DNA of 64,000 nt from an uncultured Chloroflexales bacterium. GTDB taxonomy: Bacteria > Chloroflexota > Chloroflexia > Chloroflexales > Chloroflexaceae. Both the position numbers and the translations under genes were made by a program. Below, piece after piece: positions 1-8,473 of this stretch (positions are counted from its first letter, which is position 1; every line of letters begins with the position of its first letter). The notes beneath the pieces were generated by a model. It made no database searches, had not been told where the DNA came from, and saw only the letters and a list, made by a program, of their open reading frames with translations. The stretch covers positions 96,329 to 160,328 of the forward strand of contig CALGUG010000009.1 of NCBI GenBank assembly GCA_937902315.1, read 5' to 3'.

Positions 1-1001
1 TGGTGGCCTTGTTGAGTTTGCTCGAAGTGGGCGATGAGATTGTGGCGGCCAGCACGCTCTACGGTGGCACCTATACCCAGCTCGATATCAGTCTGCGGCG
101 TATGGGCATCAATACGATCTTTGTGAACCCCGACGATCCCGAGAACTTCCGCCGCGCGATCACGCCGCGCACCAAAGTGCTCTACGGCGAAACCTTGGGC
201 AACCCGAGCATCAATGTGCTCGACATTGCGGCGGTGGCCGAAATCGCTCACGAGCACAATATCCCCTTGATGATCGACAACACCTTTGCGACGCCCTATT
301 TGTGCCGCCCGATCGAGCACGGCGCCGATATCGTGGTGCACTCGGCTACCAAGTTTATCGGCGGGCATGGCACCAGCATCGGCGGCGTTATCGTCGATAG
401 TGGGCGCTTCCCGTGGGACAAAGGCAACTTCCCCCAGTTGCTCGAACCCAGCAAAGGCTATCACGGCATTCGCTTCTTCGAGACCTTTGGCGACTTCGCC
501 TTCATTATGAAAGCGCGTGTCGAAGGCTTACGCGATCTCGGTCCGGCCCTCAGCCCATTCAACAGCTTCCTCTTTTTGCAGGGCGTCGAGACCTTAGGTT
601 TGCGCATGGAGCGCCATGTCGCCAATACCAAAACGATCACGGCCTATCTGAAAGAGCATCCCAAGGTGGCTTGGGTCAACTATCCTTCGCTGCCCGATAG
701 CCCATACTACGACTTGGCGCAGAAGTATCTGCCCAAGGGCGCAGGCGCGGTCTTCACCTTTGGCGTCAAGGGCGGGCGCGAGGCCGGTCAGCGCTTTATC
801 GAGCGCTTGCAGCTCTTCTCGCACTTGGCCAATATCGGCGACGCCAAGTCGCTCGTGATTCACCCGGCCAGCACGACCCACCAACAGCTCAGCGAAGAAG
901 AGCAGCGCGCCGCTGGGGTCCAGCCCGAGATGGTGCGTGTTTCGGTTGGCTTGGAGGATGTAGAAGATCTGTTGTGGGATTTGGATCAGGCGCTATCCTA
1001 A
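1..1001 (+). CDS. metY: O-acetylhomoserine sulfhydrylase (5'-truncated by window edge)
   Basis: PLP-dependent Cys/Met-metabolism enzyme. In this family it condenses O-acetylhomoserine with sulfide to give homocysteine in the cytosol. Only the C-terminal ~332 residues are visible; the frame is open from base 3, so the start lies upstream of the window and the first in-frame GTG is internal. The fragment shows the DNTFATPYL motif (about residue 92) and the PLP-lysine motif VVHSATKFIGGHG (Lys about 117 of the fragment). The C-terminal VSVGLEDVEDLLWDL is typical of the gamma-family. The long insert with KGNFPQLLEPSKGYHG is characteristic of O-acetylhomoserine (thiol)-lyases of roughly 430 residues, rather than the shorter cystathionine gamma-synthases. 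A CoA-binding protein gene follows 21 bases downstream, a pairing I recall from other bacteria. Exact substrate (acetyl- versus succinyl-homoserine) is inferred. Confidence 0.93.
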   Translation, partial: VALLSLLEVGDEIVAASTLYGGTYTQLDISLRRMGINTIFVNPDDPENFRRAITPRTKVLYGETLGNPSINVLDIAAVAEIAHEHNIPLMIDNTFATPYLCRPIEHGADIVVHSATKFIGGHGTSIGGVIVDSGRFPWDKGNFPQLLEPSKGYHGIRFFETFGDFAFIMKARVEGLRDLGPALSPFNSFLFLQGVETLGLRMERHVANTKTITAYLKEHPKVAWVNYPSLPDSPYYDLAQKYLPKGAGAVFTFGVKGGREAGQRFIERLQLFSHLANIGDAKSLVIHPASTTHQQLSEEEQRAAGVQPEMVRVSVGLEDVEDLLWDLDQALS

Positions 1002-1022
1002 GCATATCAGAGAGGCAGCACT

Positions 1023-1553
1023 ATGTCGGATCAAGCCATTCCGGGCACGGGCGCGGTCAGCGCCAATTCGCCTGTTAATAATACCGATTTCGCCACCACG
1101 GCCTTTCAGAAGCTCTCGATTCTGCGCGAAAGCCGCACGATCGCCATGGTCGGCTTATCGTCGAACCCCTTCCGGCCCAGCCACTTCGCCGCGATCTATA
1201 TGCTCGCAGAGGGCTATCGTGTGATTCCCGTCAACCCGCGCGAGACCGAGATCTTGGGCCAGAAGTGTTATGCTTCGCTGCGCGATATCCCCGAGCCGGT
1301 CGATATCGTTGATATTTTTCGCGATCCCAAAGCGGTTCCGCCGATTGTTGAAGATGCGATCGCGATCGGCGCCAAGACGGTCTGGATGCAGTTGGGCGTG
1401 ATCAATCTGGAGGCGGCTCAACGCGCGCGCGAGGCGGGCTTGCAGGTCGTGATGGACGCCTGTGTGAAGATCGAGCACGCCCGCTTTTTTGGCGGCCTGA
1501 GCACGCTCGGCCTCAATACAGGTGTGATCACTTCGCGTCGGATTGTGCGCTAG
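1023..1553 (+). CDS. CoA-binding domain protein (YccU-like)
   Basis: Protein of 176 residues with one Rossmann-type CoA-binding domain (CoA_binding_2 family) after a ~40-residue N-terminal extension. Visible family signatures are TIAMVGLSSNPFRPSHFAA (about residues 39-57), GYRVIPVNPRETEILGQK (about 64-81), the conserved PVDIVDIFR segment and VWMQLGVIN, which together shape the nucleotide pocket. These proteins bind CoA or acyl-CoA; no catalytic activity is established for the family. The start has an AGAGAGG-like ribosome binding site and lies 21 bases after metY, so the two are probably co-transcribed. That position hints at a role in sensing acyl-CoA during methionine synthesis, which is inference only. 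Confidence 0.88.
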   Translation: MSDQAIPGTGAVSANSPVNNTDFATTAFQKLSILRESRTIAMVGLSSNPFRPSHFAAIYMLAEGYRVIPVNPRETEILGQKCYASLRDIPEPVDIVDIFRDPKAVPPIVEDAIAIGAKTVWMQLGVINLEAAQRAREAGLQVVMDACVKIEHARFFGGLSTLGLNTGVITSRRIVR

Positions 1554-1574
1554 GCGACAGGGCCAAGCAGCTAT

Positions 1575-1637
1575 TTGGCGGTGAGGTCCTTAGCTCCCAT
1601 TCGGTCCTCACCGCGTCCGCCTACGGCTACCAACGTC
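1575..1637 (+). repeat. REP-like dispersed element, family 1 (copy A)
   Basis: Intergenic copy of the family whose core is GCGTCCGCCTACGGCTA followed by CCAAC. An upstream GGCGG(T/A)GAGG segment can pair with the TCCGCC of the core. It lies between the CoA-binding protein gene and the molybdopterin oxidoreductase. Further downstream the sequence AATTTGGTATGA resembles an end of the family-2 element. Confidence 0.8.
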
Positions 1638-1825
1638 TTAACCATACAGTCGTGTGCTAGCTGCCGTGCGGAGAGGCCGCCCACCTTGGTGGTCACACAA
1701 ACGAATTTGGTATGACATCGGTGGAGCTTGCTGTATCGCTCTCACCGTATTGCTGGAAGGTTTTTAACCGTGAGAAAGTCCAGCAGTCTGAAAACTGCTG
1801 GGCGCTTTTAAGGAAAGTTGGCTAT

Positions 1826-3910
1826 ATGACAGTTGTTCCTGCTCCAGAGCTGACCGTGATACGCGGCGCCTGTCCGCACGACTGCCCCGATACCTGCGCA
1901 ATGCTCGTCACTGTCAAAGATGGGGTAGCGATCAAAGTTCAGGGTGATCCCGAACATCCCTTGACCCAAGGTTTTTTGTGCTCGAAGGTTTCGCGCTATG
2001 TTGAGCGCACCTATCACCCCGAGCGCCTGCAATACCCCATGCGCCGCGTCGGGCCGCGCGGTTCGGGCCAGTGGCAACGCATCTCGTGGGACGAAGCGAT
2101 CAACGAGATCGCTACACGCCTCAAGTCGATCTGCGCCGAGTACGGGCCGGAGGCGGTCTTGCCCTATTCGTTCGCCGGAACCATGGGCCTGATCCAAGGA
2201 TCGTCGATGGATATGCGGCTCTTTCACAAGATGGGCGCCTCGCTACTGGACCGCACGATCTGCTCGGCGGCTGGCAAGGTGGGCTACAGCTATACCATCG
2301 GTCAGCCGATCGGAACCGATCCCGAGCAGTTTGAAAACGCCCGCTTCATCATTTTGTGGGGCACCAACACGCTCACTTCCAACCCACACCTCTGGCCCTT
2401 TATCAAGCGGGCGCGGGCTAAAGGCGCCAAGGTGGTGGCGATCGATCCCTTCCGCACGCGCACGGTCGAGCAGTGCGACGAGCACTACGCCATCAATGTG
2501 GGCACCGATGGCGCGCTGGCGCTCGGTATGCTGAACGTGATCTTCGCGGAGGGCTTAGAAGACCGCGACTATCTGCGTGACTACTGTGTGGGCGGCGAAC
2601 AACTGCGCCAGCGCGCTGCCGAGTATCCGCCCGAGCGCGTCGCCGAGATCACAGGCATCAGCGCAGAGCGCATCGTCGAGCTAGCGCGCAGCTATGCCAC
2701 AGCGCAGCCCTCGGTGATCCGCATTAACTACGGTATGCAGCGCCACGCAGGCGGCGGAATGGCGACTCGCACGGTCGCCACGCTTCCGGCGGTGGTCGGC
2801 GCTTGGCGCCATGCAGCGGGCGGCATTTTGCTGAGTACGGGCGGCAGCTACCCGATCAACTGGCGCGACCTGACCGCGAGCTATCTGATCCCGCCCGGCA
2901 CACGCACTTTCAACATGAACGAGCTGGGCCGCGTGCTGACCGAGGTCGACGATCCGCCCGTGAAGGCGCTGGTGGTCTACAACGTCAATCCGGCTGCGGT
3001 CGCGCCCGATCTGGAGAAGGTCCACGCCGGTTTGATGCGCGACGACCTGTTTACGGTGGTGCTTGAGCACTTTATGACCGATACTGCGGAGCTAGCCGAT
3101 CTGGTTTTGCCCGCCACCACTCAGCTCGAACACGCCGACTTGCACACCTCCTACGGCCATCTCTATGTGCTCTGGAACGAGCCGTCGATCGCGCCGCTGG
3201 GCGAGGCTCTGCCCAACAGCGAGATCTTTCGCCGGATCGCCGCTGCCATGGGCTACACCGATGAGATCTTCCGCGATTCTGATGAGGAGATGGCGCGTCA
3301 AGCCTTGAATGTGCGCCATCCTTCGATGGAGGGCATCACGCTTGAGGCTTTGAAAGAGCGCGGTTGGATGAAGCTCAATCTGCCTAAAGATTGGGCACCA
3401 TTCGCCCAAGGCGGCTTCCCAACCCCAAGCGGCAAGTGCGAGCTTTATTCGCAGAGTTTGGCGAATCAAGGGTTCGATCCGCTGCCGACCTTTACGCCGC
3501 CAGCCGAGAGCCGCTTCAGCGATCCCGAGCTGGCCAAGAAGTACCCGTTGGCGCTGCTGACCCCGCCCGCTCATCACTTCCTCAATACCACCTTCGCTAA
3601 TGTGCTCGAGCGCTACGAGGAAGGCCCGATGTTGCTGATTCACCCCGAAGATGCGGCGGCTCGCCAGATCGCGAACGGCGACCAAGTGCGGGTTTTCAAC
3701 GATCGAGGCGACTATTTTGTACCTGCTGTGCTGAGCGAGAAGGTCAAGCCGGGCGTTGTGCTGACGCCTTCGATCTGGTGGAATCGCAAGATGAAGCGCG
3801 GTCGCGGCGTGAACTTTACGACTTCGCAGCGCCTTTCGGACTTAGGTGGCGGCGCAACCTTCTATGATAACTTGGTTGAGGTAGAGAAGGTTGATGTTAG
3901 CGAGGTCTAA
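1826..3910 (+). CDS. Molybdopterin-dependent oxidoreductase (Fe-S, bis-MGD type)
   Basis: Large catalytic subunit of the DMSO reductase superfamily, about 694 residues. The N-terminus carries a 4Fe-4S binding segment, CPHDCPDTC with a fourth Cys in GFLCSK about 47 residues later. It is followed by the molybdopterin oxidoreductase core (FIILWGTNTLTSNPH, VVAIDPFRTRT) and the C-terminal molydopterin-dinucleotide-binding beta-barrel (LLTPPAHHFLNTTFAN; IHPEDAAARQIANGDQVRVFN). A Cys in DRTICSAAG is a plausible Mo ligand. There is no twin-arginine signal, so it should be cytoplasmic. I chose the ATG at 1826 because AGGAAAG precedes it and the iron-sulfur motif follows closely; an in-frame ATG at 1712 would add 38 residues without similarity to the family. 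No partner subunits are adjacent. The substrate cannot be told from sequence. Confidence 0.9.
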   Translation: MTVVPAPELTVIRGACPHDCPDTCAMLVTVKDGVAIKVQGDPEHPLTQGFLCSKVSRYVERTYHPERLQYPMRRVGPRGSGQWQRISWDEAINEIATRLKSICAEYGPEAVLPYSFAGTMGLIQGSSMDMRLFHKMGASLLDRTICSAAGKVGYSYTIGQPIGTDPEQFENARFIILWGTNTLTSNPHLWPFIKRARAKGAKVVAIDPFRTRTVEQCDEHYAINVGTDGALALGMLNVIFAEGLEDRDYLRDYCVGGEQLRQRAAEYPPERVAEITGISAERIVELARSYATAQPSVIRINYGMQRHAGGGMATRTVATLPAVVGAWRHAAGGILLSTGGSYPINWRDLTASYLIPPGTRTFNMNELGRVLTEVDDPPVKALVVYNVNPAAVAPDLEKVHAGLMRDDLFTVVLEHFMTDTAELADLVLPATTQLEHADLHTSYGHLYVLWNEPSIAPLGEALPNSEIFRRIAAAMGYTDEIFRDSDEEMARQALNVRHPSMEGITLEALKERGWMKLNLPKDWAPFAQGGFPTPSGKCELYSQSLANQGFDPLPTFTPPAESRFSDPELAKKYPLALLTPPAHHFLNTTFANVLERYEEGPMLLIHPEDAAARQIANGDQVRVFNDRGDYFVPAVLSEKVKPGVVLTPSIWWNRKMKRGRGVNFTTSQRLSDLGGGATFYDNLVEVEKVDVSEV

Positions 3911-3942
3911 GCGCAGGGGGCGACAAGCGACCGCCCGAATGG

Positions 3943-4012
3943 AAGGGCGGCGATTTGTTAGCCGTAGGCGGACGCGCCAAGGAACAAATGGCAGGTAGAG
4001 GCCTTTAACGCC
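3943..4012 (-). repeat. REP-like dispersed element, family 1 (copy B)
   Basis: Reverse-orientation copy; the core reads TAGCCGTAGGCGGACGCG at 3960-3977. It lies directly downstream of the molybdopterin oxidoreductase gene and just before a family-2 element, so the 398-base space 3911-4308 is nearly all repeat and hairpin. Confidence 0.75.
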
Positions 4013-4039
4013 TTAATCTGAAAGTGTGCCTACAAGCTG

Positions 4040-4252
4040 TGATACCAAATCCTGTTGATTACTTCCAATTAAGCAGATACGCTTTTGAACACAGGCCTTC
4101 GGCAGAGTGGAACTGCTCTTTTTTGATATGCGAGATTTGGCGCTTGAGCGCCAAATCTCGCATATTACTTTCCCTGATTTCTTTGCGTATCAATGTCCCT
4201 GTTGAAAGATGTTTCTAAAAAGAGAACGCTTTAAACGGATTTGGTGTGATAC
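4040..4252. repeat. MITE-like element, family 2 (copy a, long form)
   Basis: About 213 bp bounded by GATACCAAATCC at the left and GGATTTGGTGTGATAC at the right, which are inverted repeats of each other. It contains the family's internal GGCCTTCGGCAGAGTGGAAC. It is about twice as long as the other full copies because it holds a perfect 19-bp hairpin (4126-4165) and flanking sequence. No protein is encoded: the short open frame across it is repeat-derived. Confidence 0.65.
4126..4165. repeat. Perfect long inverted repeat inside the family-2 element
   Basis: The two arms, 4126-4144 and 4147-4165, are exact reverse complements of 19 bp with a 2-base loop (arm reads ATATGCGAGATTTGGCGCT). It has no T-run like an ordinary terminator. 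The arms share the theme GCGAGATTT with hairpins near 17.5 kb and 25.2 kb. Confidence 0.85.
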
Positions 4253-4254
4253 AA

Positions 4255-4288
4255 AAGAGCGAGCTAGTCAATAGACTGGCTCGCTCTT
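4255..4288 (-). terminator. Rho-independent terminator of the SDR gene
   Basis: Stem AAGAGCGAGC(T)AGTC / GAC(T)GGCTCGCTCTT, 15 bp with one wobble pair and a 4-base loop. On the minus strand it is followed by TTTTG. It lies just beyond the stop codon of the SDR gene. Confidence 0.75.
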
Positions 4289-4308
4289 GCATTTGATGGA
4301 GATTATGA

Positions 4309-5070
4309 CTAGATCGCTGGCATCACCGCGCCGCCCGCCACGGGGATGTATGCGCCCGTGATGAAGCTGGCCAGGTCGGAGGCCAAGAAGGCGACCACGT
4401 TGGCGATCTCTTGGTCGGTGCCACGGCGCTTCAGGGCGACCTTCTTGGAATAGGCTTCGCTGACTTCGGTGCCGCGCTCGCGATCGCGGTCGCTGATTGT
4501 CCAGCCCGGAGCGACCTGGTTGACGGTGATCTGGTGCTCGCCGATCTCGCGCGCCAGAACGCGCAACACGCCGTCCATACCGCGCTTACCGGCCACATAG
4601 GCCGACTGAGTCGGGAAGTTTTCCATGGCGCACTCGGTGTTGGTTGCGATGATGCGACCGTAGTTGTTTTCGATCATATTTGGCACAAATGCCTTGGCCA
4701 TCAAGACGTTCTGCAAAACACAGGAGCGGAACTGGCCTTCGTAATCTTCGATAGCTTGATCCAAAACGTGTACCCAGTTGTATTGGATCACAGCGTTGTT
4801 GACGATAATCTGAGGGTGGCCCAACTGCTCTACGATGATATCGCGCATGGCAAAGACCGAATCGGCATCGGTAACATCGGCTTGCACGGCGATGGCACGG
4901 CGGCCCATAGCGATGATCTCGTCGCGAACTGCCTCGGCTTTGCTTTGGTTGCCGTGATAGTGCACAGCAATATCAGCGCCGCATGCAGCCAAGGTTCGGC
5001 ACATAACGCGCCCCAGTTGGCCTGAACCGCCAGTGACCACCGCGATTTTGTTGGATAGATCGATCTGCAT
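4309..5070 (-). CDS. SDR-family oxidoreductase
   Basis: Classical short-chain dehydrogenase of 253 residues. It has the NAD(P)-binding glycine motif TGGSGQLG at the N-terminus, the NNA motif (IIVNNAVIQYNW) and the catalytic YVAGK (YxxxK). The position 13 residues before the catalytic Tyr, usually Ser, is Thr in ATNTECAME, so the catalytic tetrad appears altered and activity may be modified. The C-terminal SFITGAYIPVAGGAVMPAI matches enoyl/3-oxoacyl-ACP-reductase-like members. The start at 5070 is supported by AAGGAG nine bases upstream; ten extra residues are possible if translation began at 5100. It is the last gene of the minus-strand run that begins with the ABC operon, and a strong terminator follows. 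The substrate is unknown. Confidence 0.88.
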   Translation of the reverse strand: MQIDLSNKIAVVTGGSGQLGRVMCRTLAACGADIAVHYHGNQSKAEAVRDEIIAMGRRAIAVQADVTDADSVFAMRDIIVEQLGHPQIIVNNAVIQYNWVHVLDQAIEDYEGQFRSCVLQNVLMAKAFVPNMIENNYGRIIATNTECAMENFPTQSAYVAGKRGMDGVLRVLAREIGEHQITVNQVAPGWTISDRDRERGTEVSEAYSKKVALKRRGTDQEIANVVAFLASDLASFITGAYIPVAGGAVMPAI

Positions 5071-5121
5071 TGATGTTGCTCCTTCTTCGGAAACGCTCAA
5101 ACTAAAGGATGAACCACGACC

Positions 5122-5445
5122 TCATTCATCTGCCGAATCCGTTGAGTACGGTAGGCGACGCAGCGCTGCAAGAAATTGCTCTTGGTTATAGCTTTTTCCG
5201 CTTGATAGCGCTGGAAACAGTTCCTGTACAACTACATTGGCGATCAGTTGGCGCGCACCTTCGGGACTATGGCCCGCCGCGACCAAACGCTCGAAGGTTG
5301 CGAACACTTCGGGCGGTTGGCCGTTTGCCAACTGTTTGTCGAGCTTGGCCAGCACAGCCTCAGTTAAAGCGGGATTGCTCGCTGGGGCCGCGTTCTGGTT
5401 AGGCGACGACGGTTTTTGTAGACGTACGGGGCGTTTGCGCTGCAT
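5122..5445 (-). CDS. Small hypothetical protein (107 aa)
   Basis: A basic, Pro/Asn-rich N-terminus (about residues 1-28) is followed by a predicted all-helical region with FERLVAAGHSPEGARQLI (about residues 50-67) and AALRRLP near the C-terminus. It has no signal peptide, membrane segment or recognisable catalytic motif. A GAGG ribosome binding site precedes the ATG. It lies 62 bases after the ABC ATPase gene and 51 bases before the SDR gene on the same strand, so it may be read through from the ABC operon. I do not recognise the family; the helical 'ERL...G.S..EA' pattern suggests a small protein-interaction fold. Confidence 0.65.
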   Translation of the reverse strand: MQRKRPVRLQKPSSPNQNAAPASNPALTEAVLAKLDKQLANGQPPEVFATFERLVAAGHSPEGARQLIANVVVQELFPALSSGKSYNQEQFLAALRRLPYSTDSADE

Positions 5446-5507
5446 AATACCTCATTTTATTCAAGATATTTCAAGCGATTCGCATTGTTTGAAGGACTGT
5501 TTTGAGC

Positions 5508-6557
5508 TTATAGCGCTTCCTCAAGCTCTAAAACCTCTTTTGGTTTGCGCCAACTCTGGTAAATATTGGCGATCACTTCGTCGATCGGCGCTCGTACGGT
5601 TTCGACATCGATGATGCTGGTTTGCTTGGCGGCTTGGTTGAGCAGATCGACGATCTTGATTTGCGAAGCGTCGAAGCGATATTCATGCCGCCGTGCTTGC
5701 GATTCGATCAGCTCGGCGCCCTCTAAGCTGGGCGCGGTTTCGTCGCTGGTTTCGATGATCAGGCGGCGACCGTCGCTCATGGTTTGGCGCAGCTGTTCGA
5801 AAGGCCCATCGAAGGCGACTTTGCCATGATCGATCATCACCATACGTCCCGCCAACTGTTCGAGCTCGGCCATATCGTGGCTGGTGATCATTACGGTGAC
5901 CTGCTGTTTGCGATTCAGCTCTTTGACGAAGTCGAGCATCATGCGCTTCGAGAGCACATCGAGGCCGATGGTCGGCTCGTCGAGAAAGAGCAGCTCCGGC
6001 TCGTGCAAGAGCGCTAAGCCGAGCTCGGCGCGCATGCGTTGGCCCAAGCTCAGTTCGCGCGCCAAGCTGTGGAAGAACTCTTCCAAACCGAGCACTTCGA
6101 TCAAGCGCTTTTGCGTTCGCGCGAAGCGATCTTGGGGAATATCCCAGACCACGCGCTTCCATTCATAGCTGGCCGCTACAGGATGATCGTACCAGAGTTC
6201 GCTGCGTTGGCCAAATACAACGCCGATGCGCTTGACATATTGAACGCGCTCGTTGATCGGATCGAAGCCTAAGGCCCGTACACGGCCCGCATTGGGTGCC
6301 AGCAAGCCCGAAAGCAGCTTGATAGTGGTGCTTTTGCCTGCTCCGTTCGGGCCTGCGTAGGCTACGATCTCGCCGCGCCGGATCTGCATACTGACGCCTT
6401 GCAGCGCGCGCACCTCGCGAATGCGTGGCTTGAACATATGGCGGATGGTCTCGCTCAATCTGCTGGAACGCTGGCGCTGGCGAAAGACCTTGTGCACATC
6501 TTGCAGCTCAACTACGATGTCCGAGTGAGCTGTAGCGTTGTGAACCTGTGGTGGCAT
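5508..6557 (-). CDS. ABC-2 type exporter, ATP-binding protein
   Basis: ATPase subunit of 349 residues with Walker A GPNGAGKST (about residues 69-77), the ABC signature LSLGQRM and Walker B LLFLDEPTIGLD. The H-loop is in MITSHDM. A C-terminal extension of about 80 residues probably regulates or dimerises the protein. The long N-terminus and the YDHPVAASYEW insert resemble the COG4586 group that pairs with two ABC-2 permeases for export of drugs or amphiphiles. The ATG at 6557 has AAAGGA 10 bases upstream and lies inside the end of the preceding permease gene (50-base overlap), showing translational coupling. The substrate is unknown. Confidence 0.92.
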   Translation of the reverse strand: MPPQVHNATAHSDIVVELQDVHKVFRQRQRSSRLSETIRHMFKPRIREVRALQGVSMQIRRGEIVAYAGPNGAGKSTTIKLLSGLLAPNAGRVRALGFDPINERVQYVKRIGVVFGQRSELWYDHPVAASYEWKRVVWDIPQDRFARTQKRLIEVLGLEEFFHSLARELSLGQRMRAELGLALLHEPELLFLDEPTIGLDVLSKRMMLDFVKELNRKQQVTVMITSHDMAELEQLAGRMVMIDHGKVAFDGPFEQLRQTMSDGRRLIIETSDETAPSLEGAELIESQARRHEYRFDASQIKIVDLLNQAAKQTSIIDVETVRAPIDEVIANIYQSWRKPKEVLELEEAL

Positions 6558-7371
6558 AGTAACCTAATCCTTTCAAAAAGCAGAAGAGTGCGATCCCCAG
6601 CATAAACAGCGCGGCTAGCGGTGTGATCCAGATGCTCCAAGCAGAGCTATTCAGGCCCAAAAGCGCCCGAACGGGATACCAAGCAACCAGACCGACTGGC
6701 GCGACCGTCATAAGGCTGCCGAGCAGTAGGCCGCCCAGCCCATCGAGCGGATAGACCTTGAGCTGATCGAGTAGGCGCGAGGCCGAGCTACTGATCTCTT
6801 CGCTGCTGCGCGGTGCGACAAAGGCCAAGCTACCCCAGATATAGTTGAAGCTCATCATGATCGTGCCTGAGGCGAACAGGTTCAAGACGAGCAGCGCCCA
6901 CCAACCCAGATCGAGTGAGACTCCTAGCCCTATCAAACCCCAAGCAAACAGTAAGATTCCCGGGATCAGGCCCATCAAACCCGAGAGCGGCGCAAAGCCT
7001 TCGGTGATAAAGATCATCCAGAGCGGCTGAGGCTGCACCAGCACATGGTCGAGTTGGCCTCGCCCGATTCGTCGGCTGATCAGCGAGAGATTGTAGTTGA
7101 AAAAGGTGTTCAATATACCCAAAACCAGCGTCGAGTAGCCTAGCAAGACATAGAGGTGGTTGAGCGTCCATGTGCCGATGCCATCGAAGCGTTGGGCCAA
7201 CAACAGCAGACCGATCACCGAGCCGATGCTGGTGAGCAGTTCGCTGCTGAAATAGATCAAGGCCAGGCGAACATCGCTGATTAGCAGCAATAGATCGAGC
7301 TTGGCATAAAACAGCCAAAGTTGCCAGATGCGTTTGAGCGTGCGCCACACGCTGTTCAGTTTAGCCGCCAT
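6508..7371 (-). CDS. ABC-2 type exporter, permease subunit (second of two)
   Basis: Integral membrane protein of 287 residues with about six hydrophobic segments (for example SIGSVIGLLLLAQ near 49-61 and LGIALFCFLKGLGYYA near the C-terminus). The loop RRIGRGQLDHVLVQPQPLW is a hallmark of the COG3694 permeases that work with COG4586 ATPases. It overlaps the upstream permease gene by 11 bases and the ATPase gene by 50, a tightly coupled operon. It should form a heterodimeric channel with the product of the 7361-8197 gene. The transported molecule is not evident. Confidence 0.88.
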   Translation of the reverse strand: MAAKLNSVWRTLKRIWQLWLFYAKLDLLLLISDVRLALIYFSSELLTSIGSVIGLLLLAQRFDGIGTWTLNHLYVLLGYSTLVLGILNTFFNYNLSLISRRIGRGQLDHVLVQPQPLWMIFITEGFAPLSGLMGLIPGILLFAWGLIGLGVSLDLGWWALLVLNLFASGTIMMSFNYIWGSLAFVAPRSSEEISSSASRLLDQLKVYPLDGLGGLLLGSLMTVAPVGLVAWYPVRALLGLNSSAWSIWITPLAALFMLGIALFCFLKGLGYYATTGSQRYSSLGHRS

Positions 7372-8197
7372 AGGAAATCATCCCCTCTCGCCCTTTGAAC
7401 CACAGCCAGTGTGCTAATGGCCAAAGAAGCGCCGACCAGAATACTTGTAACAGCACCAATAACAGCGTGTTGCCTGCCCCGACGTAGATCTGCAGGGGCG
7501 CTGACGCCATCGAAGCGAAGGGCAGCCAGCTAAAGATTTCGCCGACCAGATCGGGCAAAAAAGCTAAAGGCAGCATCGCACCTGAGAGCAAGGTGATAAA
7601 GGCGCTACGGATTTGCAGCATCACCCAGAGCGGCAACTGCCAGATCACTAACAGCGCGCAGAAGATGTATTCCAGTGCCAAGCCGACCGAGACCGCCAAG
7701 AGTAGGCTAACGATGAAGAGCAGTCCCGCGCCTAGGCTGGCTGGCAGCACATTCACGCCCAACAAGGGCGAGATCAGTACCAAGGGGATCGAAAAACAAC
7801 ACCACTCGAAAAACCAGCGCCCTACCGTTTCCGAGGTAAATTGTTCGAACAGCCCCAGCGGTTGGGCCATGCGTCCCGCAATGGTGCCCTGCCAAAAGGC
7901 ATCTTCCATTGAGGTGCGCGGATTGAGCTGCGAAAAGAAGACCTCCGAGATCAAGGTATAGGTCAAGACCGCCTGTAAGCTCAGGCCGCTCGCACCCTCT
8001 TCGCTTAGCACAATCCGCCAGATGCTTAACAACACCAAGACGCGCAAGACGCGCATCACATAGTCGAACATAAACAGCGGGCTATCGCCGATATAGCCAC
8101 TAGCCGCCATACTTGCCGTTTTGGCGTATTTGGCCAGCCGGCGAGTCCACCTGCCGCGCCTTATAATTGTTTGCTGACCTAAGCCGTTCTCAATCAT
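7361..8197 (-). CDS. ABC-2 type exporter, permease subunit (first of two)
   Basis: Membrane protein of 278 residues and first gene of the three-gene export operon. It has about six hydrophobic segments, an N-terminal basic cytoplasmic stretch (RRGRWTRRLAKYAKTA) and the loop FWQGTIAGRMAQPLG, comparable with the loop of its partner permease. It looks like the COG4587 class. AAGGAG lies seven bases before the ATG at 8197. The operon has a terminator for the upstream DUF4132 genes immediately in front of it (8243-8280), so it needs its own promoter in the ~45 bases between. Confidence 0.88.
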   Translation of the reverse strand: MIENGLGQQTIIRRGRWTRRLAKYAKTASMAASGYIGDSPLFMFDYVMRVLRVLVLLSIWRIVLSEEGASGLSLQAVLTYTLISEVFFSQLNPRTSMEDAFWQGTIAGRMAQPLGLFEQFTSETVGRWFFEWCCFSIPLVLISPLLGVNVLPASLGAGLLFIVSLLLAVSVGLALEYIFCALLVIWQLPLWVMLQIRSAFITLLSGAMLPLAFLPDLVGEIFSWLPFASMASAPLQIYVGAGNTLLLVLLQVFWSALLWPLAHWLWFKGREGMISYGG

Positions 8198-8242
8198 TCA
8201 CACTCTCCTTGTGGGCCAGCTTCACTCCCTTGGCGCAGGACG

Positions 8243-8280
8243 CAAAAAAGCCGTGGGCAGTTTAACTGGCCCACGGCTTC
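8243..8280 (-). terminator. Terminator of the DUF4132 operon
   Basis: Stem AAGCCGTGGGC / GCCCACGGCTT with a short CAG/CTG extension and one bulge. On the minus strand it is followed by TTTTTT. It separates the DUF4132 genes from the ABC export operon. Confidence 0.8.
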
Positions 8281-8473
8281 TATTCGACAAATCGTCGATA
8301 GTTTACATAATAAATATCGCGTTGGGCACAGTTAGGCTATGTCCCACGCGCAGCATGGCACCTCGGAAAGAACTCCAGCAATTTGTAGTTACATTCCAAC
8401 GCATTGTCGAGACTTCCTCCTTAGTGACGAACGCTCCAATCATAACATTTCGGGGCGAAACCGTCAATCGAGT

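Noticed and set aside
1712..1825. Upstream extension of the molybdopterin oxidoreductase
   Set aside because: The 38 extra codons from the ATG at 1712 show no similarity, and the ATG at 1826 has a ribosome binding site.
4024..4218. Plus-strand open frame of 64 codons after the molybdopterin gene
   Set aside because: Lies wholly inside the family-2 element and its hairpin.
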